NCBI GenBank assembly: GCA_024516035.1
Contig: CM044955.1
Location: 43,652,592 to 43,716,591, forward strand
DNA: 64,000 nt
Source: Bactericera cockerelli
Lineage: Eukaryota; Arthropoda; Insecta; Hemiptera; Triozidae
Direction: 5' to 3'
The position numbers and the translations under genes are program-made. Every line of letters starts with the position of its first letter. Positions within the stretch are counted from its first letter, which is position 1. The notes below the pieces were generated by a model. The model did not search any database, had not been told where the DNA came from, and worked only from the letters and a program-made list of their open reading frames with translations. Positions 1 to 7,842 of this stretch are shown piece after piece.

Positions 1-2483
1 CGTAATAACATACGCTGTAATCTTGCAGGAACATCGTTAATGCATTTTTTCATTATTGTCATTAAAGGTTTATGATCAGAATAAACTACTACTGGTTTTC
101 CATATATAAACTGATGAAATTTCTCAGTCGCAAAAACAATAGCCAGGAGCTCTTTTTCTATCTGAGCATACATTTGTTCACATTTTGTCAAAGCACGGGA
201 TGCAAACGAAACAGGTTGATTTTCAATCAACAAACAAGATCCAATACCATCTTTGGACGAATCAGTTTCTATTACTAACTGTTTTGAATCATCAAAATAC
301 CTCAGTACGGGACTTGAGCATATCAAAGACTTGAGCTTCTGAAATGACTTCTCATGAGAATTAGACCAAATCCACTCAGCCCTATCTTTAGTGAGTTGTC
401 TTAATGGAGATGATATTTCTGATACATTTGGTATAAATTTAGACAAGTATTTGGTTATACCCAAAAATCTTAATAATTCTTTCTTATTCTGTGGACTATT
501 CATTTTTGCTATGGATGCCACTTGATCTTCATCCATTTTCACACCATCTTGAGATATTATTTGACCCAAAAATTTCACACTACTTTGTCTATATTGAATT
601 TTTTCTCTATTGAATTTGACATTGTATTTTCTCGCTCTGTCAAATACCTCTAATAATATTCTATCATGGTCAGCTTTATCTTTTCCAGCAATAATAATAT
701 CATCGAAATACACCTCAACTCCCTCTATGTCAGAAAATATTAGCATCACCTTCTTACTAAATACTTCAGGTATGGAAGCTAGTCCAAACGGAGCTTTTTT
801 GAATGCATATCTTCCAAACATAGAGTTGAATGTACAAAGCATGACACTCTCCTCATCCAGTTCAACCTGCCAAAATCCTTGTTTCATATCAATAACAGTG
901 AACACACTTCTACCATTCAATCTCTGAATTACTTCTTCACAAGTAGGTAATGCATAGTGTTCACGTTTAATATTTTCATTTAAAGCCTTGGGATCAATGC
1001 ATATTCTCAAATCACCATTTTTCTTTTCTTTAATCACTAAATTACTCACCCAATCTGTAGGTGTGTCAACCTTCATTATTATACCAGCACTCTCCATATT
1101 ATCCAGTGTTTCTTTTAGTTTCTTCTGAATACTGAATGGTACTCTCCTTGGTGGGCTAATTACAGGCATTGCATCTTCCCTGAGCTCGATATGGTACTTT
1201 CCAGGCAAAGTACCCAAGCCTGTAAATAAATCTTCGTTCATTTTGATTAATTCATCTTTAGTTAGATTTTTCAAACTCGAGTCCTCAACAGCATTTACTC
1301 TTTTGATTAAATTTAATTTGACACAAGTGTCTAACCCCAGTAGAGGAACTGCATTACAATCAACAATAAGAAATTCTGCTAATATTTTTGTATTTCTATA
1401 TCTCGTCACTAGTTCCACTTTTCCAAGGGGTATCATAGATGTCTGATTACCATAAGGTAATAATTTCACGTTTGATGGTTCAACCACTTTATGAATTTTT
1501 AATCGCTTAAAAATATGCAAAGGAATAATATTTACCTCCGAGCCACTGTCAAGTTTGAAACTCACATGACCATTTTCAACTTGAATATCACACATCCAAT
1601 TCTTCAATTTATGAGAAGAAGATATAGAATACAAAGGTACAATTTCCACATTATCCATACTATACTCATGATGATAACTTCCCATATTCAGATTTGAACG
1701 CTCATGCGAGTTTTCTCCAACGTTTACATCTGCTTCACAATCATGAACTTTCCTCTTCTGATTCATAAAACAATTCCGCGCGTAGTGACCTTTCTTCTTA
1801 CACCGGTAGCACATCTCCTCAGAAGCAGGACATCTTCCGCGTACATGAACACGGCCACAGCGAGAACAGTTTCCTCTTCTATCTGAAAACTCTGCGCGTT
1901 TAATTTGGTCAACATCACACTTGTCTATCTGTTTATTATTCATCATTTGAATTTCCTGAGATGCAGCCTCTGCAGCTCTAGCATAATTGATTGCTTTATC
2001 CAAAGTTATATCTGAATCTCTTAAACATTTCTCAATCAAGGCTTGATCTGACAATCCAAAAATAAATTTATCTCTCAATAGAACGTCTCTGTCTTTGAAA
2101 TTACAATTTGAAACCATCAACTTTAATTCCTTCAAATAAGTAAGGATACTCTGTCCTTGACTTTGTTTGGCATTAAAAAACTTATAGTGCTCAAATAAAT
2201 CATTCTTTTTTGGTAAGAAAATCTCATCAAACTTCTTCAAAACATCGAGAAGTTTCCTGTCCTCTTCTTTAATATCCTTCCATTCAAGTGTATTATATAA
2301 TTCTATTCCTTCTTCACCCATGAAATGAAGCAACAAAGCTATCTGCGTTTTTTCCCCCTTCTTATTTCCTTCTGATGCATCATTAAATATATTAAATCTC
2401 TGTTTAAACTTTCTCCAGTTCATTGATACATCACCTTCAAAGTCCATCTCTTTTACTTTACTCATACTGTCACTAAAATTCAT
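1..2483 (-). CDS. Gag-Pol polyprotein of Ty3/gypsy retrotransposon (3' partial)
   Basis: This is a single uninterrupted frame of about 828 codons to the window edge. Gag is about 240 residues and ends in two zinc knuckles: CX2CX3HX4C, then CX2CX4HX4C (CYRCKKKGHYARNC, near 1790-1835). No frameshift separates it from an aspartic protease whose active site reads LDSGS (near 1545). The reverse transcriptase has the catalytic YFDD box (near 699-710). RNase H follows, with TDSS and SDHKPL near 260 and 70. I checked that the start, DSG, YFDD and SDH codons share one frame. Fused Gag-Pol is common in some Ty3/gypsy lineages, but the lineage cannot be assigned here. The plus-strand ORFs in this stretch are antisense shadows. 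Confidence 0.93.
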   Translation of the reverse strand, partial: MNFSDSMSKVKEMDFEGDVSMNWRKFKQRFNIFNDASEGNKKGEKTQIALLLHFMGEEGIELYNTLEWKDIKEEDRKLLDVLKKFDEIFLPKKNDLFEHYKFFNAKQSQGQSILTYLKELKLMVSNCNFKDRDVLLRDKFIFGLSDQALIEKCLRDSDITLDKAINYARAAEAASQEIQMMNNKQIDKCDVDQIKRAEFSDRRGNCSRCGRVHVRGRCPASEEMCYRCKKKGHYARNCFMNQKRKVHDCEADVNVGENSHERSNLNMGSYHHEYSMDNVEIVPLYSISSSHKLKNWMCDIQVENGHVSFKLDSGSEVNIIPLHIFKRLKIHKVVEPSNVKLLPYGNQTSMIPLGKVELVTRYRNTKILAEFLIVDCNAVPLLGLDTCVKLNLIKRVNAVEDSSLKNLTKDELIKMNEDLFTGLGTLPGKYHIELREDAMPVISPPRRVPFSIQKKLKETLDNMESAGIIMKVDTPTDWVSNLVIKEKKNGDLRICIDPKALNENIKREHYALPTCEEVIQRLNGRSVFTVIDMKQGFWQVELDEESVMLCTFNSMFGRYAFKKAPFGLASIPEVFSKKVMLIFSDIEGVEVYFDDIIIAGKDKADHDRILLEVFDRARKYNVKFNREKIQYRQSSVKFLGQIISQDGVKMDEDQVASIAKMNSPQNKKELLRFLGITKYLSKFIPNVSEISSPLRQLTKDRAEWIWSNSHEKSFQKLKSLICSSPVLRYFDDSKQLVIETDSSKDGIGSCLLIENQPVSFASRALTKCEQMYAQIEKELLAIVFATEKFHQFIYGKPVVVYSDHKPLMTIMKKCINDVPARLQRMLL

Positions 2484-2486
2484 TTT

Positions 2487-2499
2487 CACTCTGACACCA
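2487..2499 (-). promoter_or_regulatory. Primer binding site of the gypsy element
   Basis: The minus strand reads TGGTGTCAGAGTG directly after the LTR. It starts with TGG, as expected for pairing with a tRNA 3' CCA end. The tRNA species is not assigned. Confidence 0.7.
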
Positions 2500-2635
2500 T
2501 ATTAGATATTGAGAAAACACAAGGAAACATAGGAAGGGAACATAGGCAACTTTATTAGGACTGATACTACAGCAAAGATCACATTATTTATAGCTGGCCG
2601 AAAAGCTAGAATATGGTTCAAGATAATATCTAACA
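2500..2635 (-). repeat. Short 5' LTR (136 bp)
   Basis: The ends are near-perfect inverted repeats: TGTTAGATATT at the 5' end and AATATCTAATA at the 3' end (TG...TA where TG...CA is usual). Inside are a TATAAATA box and an AATAAA polyadenylation signal. It abuts the primer binding site. At 136 bp it is very short for an LTR. The 3' LTR is off-window, so the boundary rests on the inverted ends and the PBS. Confidence 0.8.
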
Positions 2636-2640
2636 GTTGG

Positions 2641-2963
2641 TATTACTCGTATTAAGTAGTCACTGTGGCAGAGTGAGTTAGCGCGCTAGGCATCGCACAC
2701 ATGGTGACCTGTGTTCGATCCCCAGCGGTGTAGGAATTTTTCTGCTCTGTACTTGGATTTTCGGGGTCCACTCATACCTCGTGAGGAAAAATGAGTAGCT
2801 GCTTTGATGTGAAGCAGCGACCAGTGGCAGAATCATAGGCAAAAAAATACAAAATATTGTAAATTAGAGTGGTAAAGTCCTATGATTCTGCGCTACCCAC
2901 TAAAATTGTGACATAATAACACAAAGAAAAAGCATTATTATTATTATATTATTACTCGTATTA
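2641..2963 (+). mobile_element. tRNA-derived SINE (family A) with 14-bp target duplication
   Basis: A tRNA-like head carries a box A region (GTTAGCGCGCTAGG near 2678) and box B (GTTCGATCCC near 2714), followed by a unique body and an AT-rich tail. The element (2655-2949) is flanked by the direct repeat TATTACTCGTATTA at 2641-2654 and 2950-2963. The right copy overlaps the splice donor of the RacGAP exon 2965-3194. Relatives: 31503-31748, 21745-21882, 50246-50380 and a head fragment at 51594-51628. Confidence 0.88.
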
Positions 2964-2964
2964 C

Positions 2965-3194
2965 CTTCAACTCCTTGACCTGGTCCGCGCTTCCACTCTT
3001 CCTGTAGATGCCCTCCTCACAGAACCCTCTCCTCTCGATCTCGACCACGCAATGGATGACCAGGGACGGGATCATGGGGGGCTCGGTGGGGGTGTAGGAG
3101 CTCAGGATGTTCAGGTGGGGTTTCTTCGAGTTGTGCGCGGGGGTGCCGCAGCCCACGGGCACACAGGGGAGAGGTAGGTGGGGCTCACAGGCGG
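2965..3194 (-). CDS. tum: RacGAP coding exon 6 (end of C1, start of RhoGAP)
   Basis: 230 nt, acceptor attccag|CCGCC, donor GAAG|gtaata. It finishes the C1 domain (ACEPHLPLPC) and begins RhoGAP (PPMIPSLVIHCVVEIERRGF, GIYRKSGSADQVKELK). It ends in phase 0. The next exon is outside the window. Confidence 0.93.
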
Positions 3195-6100
3195 CTGGAA
3201 TGGAAGTGAAGAGGCAGAGAATTCTTGATTAAAATAAATGTTTTATTTTCTAGCTGCGCTGATTTTAAAATTTGGAATCTTCTTCTTTTGCCTTTTTCCC
3301 AAACCTACTGGCGGTCGACATCTTGGGTTGTGATGTACTTTTATTTTTAATGTTTTAAGTCACTTTCATTGATTAAATAAAAATGAAGTAATTTGGCTTG
3401 CACACATGGACTCGGGTTCAATTACCGGTTGAGTAGCAAATTTTTCCTTGTATTGTATTATTTGACTCATAACTTGTAAGACAAAATAATAAGGAACTTC
3501 TATGAGAAGCAAACAGTGATGGCAGTATCATGGAAAAAGGATTAATACATTTTTTTTTTTAAAGATTTTTTTTATTTTGCATGAAAAACCAACTACTTAA
3601 GACTCTTGTGGTCTGTGTTATGGACAGAGATGAGACAACACGAGCGCAACGAAAAATTGTCCATTACAAACAACTGTGACCAAATTATGCATACATATTT
3701 TTTGTGTCGGCTCTGGTGTTCAAACTCATGATCTTCCTCATAGTAAGCGGGTATCTTACCACTGAGCTAATCGTACTCTCAAAAAATGTTATGCAAAAGT
3801 ATTGAAAAGTGATAGAGACTCTTATTGACGTTCTGCTAAAAAGTATAAATAAATAGATAAATAAAAATGTTGATTATCATAATAAAAATGTTAATTCTCA
3901 AACATATAATTTATCATCATCATAGGGTGGCGTCATCGTGAACGATGGTAGCCGGACAGTGGAGGAATGACTCAGCACTTCTACCACTGTGTTTACAAGG
4001 AGGCTAATAATTGACAAGGGCCCCGAGAACCAGACAGACGCACGGACCAATGGCTGAAAACAACTTTTTTGGTATCCTGAGGCTATGATTCGTCCAGAAA
4101 TGTGAAAAGCTGGGTAGGTCAAATTTTCGACGAATACAATACTTTCCTTATTATAGGATAAGGAAAGTAAAAATATGTCCGTCGAGTACACACCATGCAA
4201 TATAGCCTTGCAGGACACACACTTGACAGTGTTGGCCGTGTAGGTCATTCTCTTGTGGCACACAGCGCAGGCCACGGGCAGGATGCTCTTGTGCGGCTGC
4301 GTGCGGTGGAGACGCCCATGTATGTGGTCCTTGGCAGACATCACCATGTTGGGGGAGAGGCTCTCGGGGAACTCGTCCTCCTCCGGGGTGGGGGAGAGAA
4401 ACTCCTCCAGAGACGTGGAGGCGGACCGCGCTGGAGCAGAGGGGGCCACAGATTCCAGAGGAGGAACTATAACCTCGGAGCGACGCTTCATTTTCCTGGA
4501 ACCCAAAAAATAAAATGGTAACACACTAATCATCAGTTTCAAACTAAAAATAATGATCTAATACTAATAATGCATTACTTTTGTTTCTAGGAAGTATTAA
4601 TGAACTTTTCGGGAAACCCTTCCATATGTACTTGTACAATGTACAATTGTACATACATACTTTTTGGGAAAAGTACATGATATTTTGAGTGCACAATCTG
4701 AACACGGCAATAATATTTTATCAATAAAGTCTGATACAAAGTTACAAACTGTAGTTATTAAAGTCAACATAACCTTTAAATACTAGTTTAATAAATAAAA
4801 AAAGAAAATAGGTGACAATGCAGATAATTAGTTACCGAGGAGGCGAGGGGACGTCCACAGAAGCAGAAGCTGTGATTTTCATATCCTGATATGTAAGTGT
4901 TGATGTAGCCGTCATCCTGTCTCCTCTCAACTTTCTGTCATGGATGTCAGTGGAAGCACGGATAGAGGATCGACGTCCTGATTTCCTCTGGTTGCGTCTT
5001 TCACGAGGCATTTCGACTTTGTCATCTTAAAAATAAATAAAAATCTTACATGAGCCTCTTTTTTTTAATTACCTATCTGGACAAAAAAAAAAAAAAAATA
5101 GAGCTAAAGAGACATTAAGTACATAATAAAAATAACCTGGTTTCTGTCATTGATTGATGATTGTGATTACATTTCTACTTTTTATTATTGAAATTCAAAA
5201 CTTTACAAGAATAATATGTTCATTTAATACATGTATAGAGTCTGTTAACTACTATAATTGAAGAATGCATTTTTATTCATCATTTAACTGATCATTTGAT
5301 GCCATAATAATATCTCCCAAAATAACCCCTGGTGTGAAATTACACCAAAAGTTCTTGTGTAATAATCCCACTACACCAGCAGTTCGTGTGTATTAATTTA
5401 GTATGGAATAGTAATGATTTAGTTAGAGTAAGTACATACATAGCTTAAATTTATTCACAGAAAGTTGAAACTTGTATAAACCTTGCATTACTTACCAAGC
5501 AAGTTATCTTCTGATAGATGAGACACATCTTCAGACATGGAATAGCTAATATCAGACACAAGAGAGTTTGTGCTTTCTCCCTCATTGACAATGCTAAGCC
5601 TTCCTTTTCCCAATTCGATGTGGGGTCTGTCCTTCCGCCGAAATGAGTTCTTGATATCACTTAGCTGAACTTTGGTCTCCTCAGATATTTTATTTCCATC
5701 ATTCTTGACTATTGTCTCCATTACATCATTGATAAGGCTAACCTGTGAATATTATTTTACAACAGACAATCAACAGAAAATAAAGTATTAGTTTGAAACA
5801 CTCTTATTGATATAATATTACTATTCATATTGTTATAATTAATGATGATAGTGTGGGTAATAAAATTTATTTCGTTGTTGTTGTTTTTTTGTAGTAGCTT
5901 GATTGATAAGGCAGCAGCAGACTTGAAATTTGAAGGTTGGTAGTTCGAGTCCCATGTTAAGTAAACATTGAGTAGTTGTGATATCACATACAAATATGAT
6001 AAAAAATTGGTTTTTTTATAATTTATCAAATTTGTGTTAATCACAATGTGATATCACAATTTTATTACTCAAACTAGTTTTACTAAATCTTTGTTGAACT

Positions 6101-7401
6101 TGATACCTACTCAAACCAATATCTGGTTAGAGTCTGTCACTTTACCAATTGAGCTACTGAGGTTGGTTGATATTGGTAGTAGCCAGGCGCGGCTGGTGCT
6201 AAGGACCTGTGGAACTGCAGCACTCCCAGACAAAAAAGAAAAAGAGAAGAATCCAGGCCCAAGTTCGTTTACAATGAAAATCATCACACATTTCTAGAGT
6301 AATTAATGGATAATTATTATGATTTTGGCGAGGTAAACTCAAACTCTTTAGATACTGAAAGAGCAACTTTATAAATCATATTTTAGTCTGGTTTATTTTA
6401 GCTGAAAGGTGTAGGTTCAGTGAATAGTAAATATGAGATCATATTTTAATCTGGTTTATGTCTATTTTACTCCCCAAACTTTTTCACACTGGCTGCACCT
6501 GGTAGTAGCATTACTAATAATATAATTAAAGCTCTTGACCATAGTAAGAATTAGGCTCCATGATTACAAAATCCCAGTCAGATTGGATATTTTGGGTACC
6601 TTTGTTTCAAGATCCTTCTCTGCTTTGATACGCAAATTTTTCTCCTTGTCAAACATCTGTCTAATCATATCAAATTTCCGCTCAAAAGTGCTGAGTTCTG
6701 TCTGGGTGTTCCTCAGCTGCACTTTGAGTTCATCCAACTCACGCATTGTATCTTTATAGCGAATTCTATCTTCTTCAACAACTGTGATGAATCTCATAAA
6801 TTCTGCAAAGTTTGAAAATTTAGGATAAGTTATGAAATGAAACAAAATAAAATAGCCTTTATTGAAGATTTATTATAAAAGTTTTTTTTTTTAACAAAAA
6901 GAAGAGGTTTAAATATACAAAAGTTATCTCTTTTCATCACATGTTACATAAGTAGTGGCAACAAAGCAAATTATTTCTAAATAATAATACCACAGTAACT
7001 TTATTATTATATTTACCACTTTATGGTTTTGCTAGGCTGAAAGGAGTAGGTTCAGTGAATAATATATATGAGGTTATAAATCCCATTTTGTATGCTTGTT
7101 GTTGGCTAGGTGAAGCAAGTGTAAAACCACTAGTAAACAAAAAATCTGGTTGTTCCATCTAAGAAAATTAATTTGACTTCAACAAAACAAAGGCACCATT
7201 GAGCAATGAAAATAATCTCAGGTCCTGAGTACATCATAGCTCTACAAAGTTGAGGATCCACATTTTTTTTTTTTTTTTTGGGATGGTCTTTTTGCACTTT
7301 CAGTAGTATAGATAGTTGAACTTACCTTCAGTCGTTGATATATTGTTCACAAGGAAGTCATATTTCCTAATAAGGTCATCATATGCTTCTAGCATAGACA
7401 T
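2965..7401 (-). CDS. tum: Rac GTPase-activating protein (tumbleweed/RacGAP50C/RACGAP1 orthologue), spliced, 3' partial
   Basis: This is the RhoGAP subunit of centralspindlin, which with the kinesin-6 Pavarotti/MKLP1 organises the central spindle and cytokinetic furrow (family knowledge). Six coding exons, 7401-7326, 6802-6600, 5742-5496, 5025-4836, 4495-4194 and 3194-2965, join in frame into 416 codons with GT/AG sites throughout. Residues about 25-100 are an acidic/basic coiled coil like the RACGAP1 N-terminus. A basic, Ser-rich linker follows. A complete C1 zinc domain (HX12CX2CX12CX2CX4HX2CX7C) is split over the last two exons. The RhoGAP domain starts with PSLVIHCVVEIERRGF and GIYRKSGS, containing the conserved arginine region. 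The remaining RhoGAP exons must lie past the gypsy insertion, off the left edge. A probable 5'UTR acceptor lies near 7423. Confidence 0.93.
3196..4193. other. RacGAP intron between exons 5 and 6
   Basis: AT-rich intron. It holds one minus-strand tRNA-SINE copy (about 3585-3782) and otherwise nothing I recognise. Confidence 0.7.
3585..3782 (-). mobile_element. tRNA-derived SINE, family D
   Basis: On the minus strand a tRNA-like head with box A (TTAGCTCAGTGGTAAGATAC) and a box B-like GAGTTTGAACACC is followed by a body containing TTGGTCACAGTTGTTTGTAA. The same arrangement recurs at 28615-28745. Outer ends are approximate. Confidence 0.72.
4194..4495 (-). CDS. tum: RacGAP coding exon 5 (first part of C1 domain)
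   Basis: 302 nt, acceptor gttccag|GAAAATG, donor CATG|gtgtg. The end encodes the C1 ligands H, CAVC, CVSC and H (HRTQPHKSILPVACAVC, then CVSCKAILH). The first part is Ser/Pro-rich. The antisense ORFs over this exon are shadows. Confidence 0.92.
4836..5025 (-). CDS. tum: RacGAP coding exon 4 (basic linker)
   Basis: 190 nt, acceptor ttaag|ATGAC, donor CTCG|gtaac. It encodes a very basic Arg/Ser-rich stretch (PRERRNQRKSGRRSSIRAS), a plausible nuclear-localisation and phosphorylation region by analogy with RACGAP1. Its phases join exons 3 and 5 cleanly. Confidence 0.9.
5496..5742 (-). CDS. tum: RacGAP coding exon 3 (linker)
   Basis: 247 nt, acceptor cacag|GTTAG, donor CTTG|gtaagt. It encodes VSLINDVMETIVKNDGNK through LSEDNLL, acidic and Ser-rich at its end, with FRRKDRPHIELGKGR in the middle. 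It is in frame with both neighbours and has no recognised catalytic motif. Confidence 0.9.
5893..6010 (+). mobile_element. tRNA-derived SINE, family B (diverged)
   Basis: Head GTAGCTTGATTGATAAGGC, box B-like TAGTTCGAGTCCC, and a body with GAGTAGTTGTGATATCAC, as in the better-kept copy at 15322-15466. Confidence 0.75.
6020..6165 (-). mobile_element. tRNA-derived SINE, family B (diverged, inverted)
   Basis: Reverse complement of family B: the tail motif GTGATATCACAATTTTATTA lies on the left and the head (AGCTACTGAGGTTGGTTG as read on plus) on the right. It lies tail-to-tail with the plus copy just to its left. Confidence 0.72.
6600..6802 (-). CDS. tum: RacGAP coding exon 2 (coiled coil)
   Basis: 203 nt, acceptor tttgcag|AATTT, donor AAAG|gtacc. 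It encodes heptad-like charged sequence (ELDELKVQLRNTQTEL; RQMFDKEKNLRIKAEKDL) matching the coiled coil of RACGAP1, the segment that binds the MKLP1/Pavarotti partner. Confidence 0.92.
7326..7401 (-). CDS. tum: RacGAP coding exon 1
   Basis: The ATG is at 7401-7399; 76 nt encode MSMLEAYDDLIRKYDFL and onward. The donor is gaag|gtaag at 7325. A TTTACAG acceptor at about 7423 just upstream suggests a spliced 5'UTR whose first exon may lie at or beyond the gap. Confidence 0.88.
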
Positions 7402-7506
7402 CTTGACTATTTTTTAATGAGACTCTGTAAATGGAAAGAAGAAATTGATATTTATGAACTCTATCTCATAACACTAATACCTTAAAATTGTTATACATAC
7501 ATTGTT

Positions 7507-7606
7507 NNNNNNNNNNNNNNNNNNNNNNNNNNNNNNNNNNNNNNNNNNNNNNNNNNNNNNNNNNNNNNNNNNNNNNNNNNNNNNNNNNNNNNNNNNNNNN
7601 NNNNNN
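7507..7606. other. Assembly gap of exactly 100 N
   Basis: A run of 100 N is the usual placeholder for a gap of unknown length. It lies between the first RacGAP coding exon and Dscam exon 2, so the linkage and distance of the two genes rest on scaffolding. Confidence 0.99.
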
Positions 7607-7661
7607 CAACTAAACTTTGTTCGGCACAAGAAATAAACTTGTTGCTTCTCTTGTTCTCCAG

Positions 7662-7842
7662 GTGCGGCGGCCAGTAACTCCCACCTCCGGGGTCCTCTCT
7701 TCTCCCAGGAGCCGCCCCCCTTACTGGAGTACTCCAGTGCCAGTGGCACCACTCTCACCTGTGTCGCCCAGGGCATCCCCACCCCGCAGATCAAATGGGT
7801 CGACCTTCACGGCAAGGGGGTCACCTATATCCCCCGCTTGAG
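7662..7842 (+). CDS. Dscam exon 2: first half of Ig1
   Basis: 181 nt, acceptor ttctccag|GTGCGG, donor TTGAG|gtgag. It enters in phase 1, so an upstream exon exists. It encodes GPLFSQEPPPLLEYSSASGT, LTCVAQGIPTPQIKWVD and onward, the A to C strands of Ig1. It begins 55 bp after the gap and is strikingly GC-rich against its intron. Confidence 0.92.

Larger units (their letters stand above)
1..2635 (-). mobile_element. Ty3/gypsy-type LTR retrotransposon, 5' part (continues beyond left edge)
   Basis: Read on the minus strand, the order is 5' LTR (2635-2500), primer binding site (2499-2487), then one open Gag-Pol frame from the ATG at 2483 that is still open at position 1. Gag, protease, RT and RNase H appear in the Ty3/gypsy order. 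Integrase and the 3' LTR must lie to the left of the window. The element sits in a RacGAP intron, in the same orientation as that gene. The open frame suggests a fairly young insertion. The target duplication cannot be tested because the other end is missing. Confidence 0.93.
5743..6599. other. RacGAP intron 2 with an inverted pair of SINEs
   Basis: The intron holds two family-B SINEs in opposite orientation (5893-6010 plus, 6020-6165 minus). The remainder is AT-rich and unassigned. Confidence 0.7.

Noticed and set aside
72..1886. Small plus-strand ORFs at the left edge
   Set aside because: Antisense of the continuous minus-strand Gag-Pol frame.
4195..4521. Plus-strand ORFs over RacGAP exon 5
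   Set aside because: Antisense of the C1-domain exon.
7474..7794. Minus-strand ORF of about 106 codons crossing the N gap
   Set aside because: A third of it is N, and the rest is antisense to Dscam exon 2.
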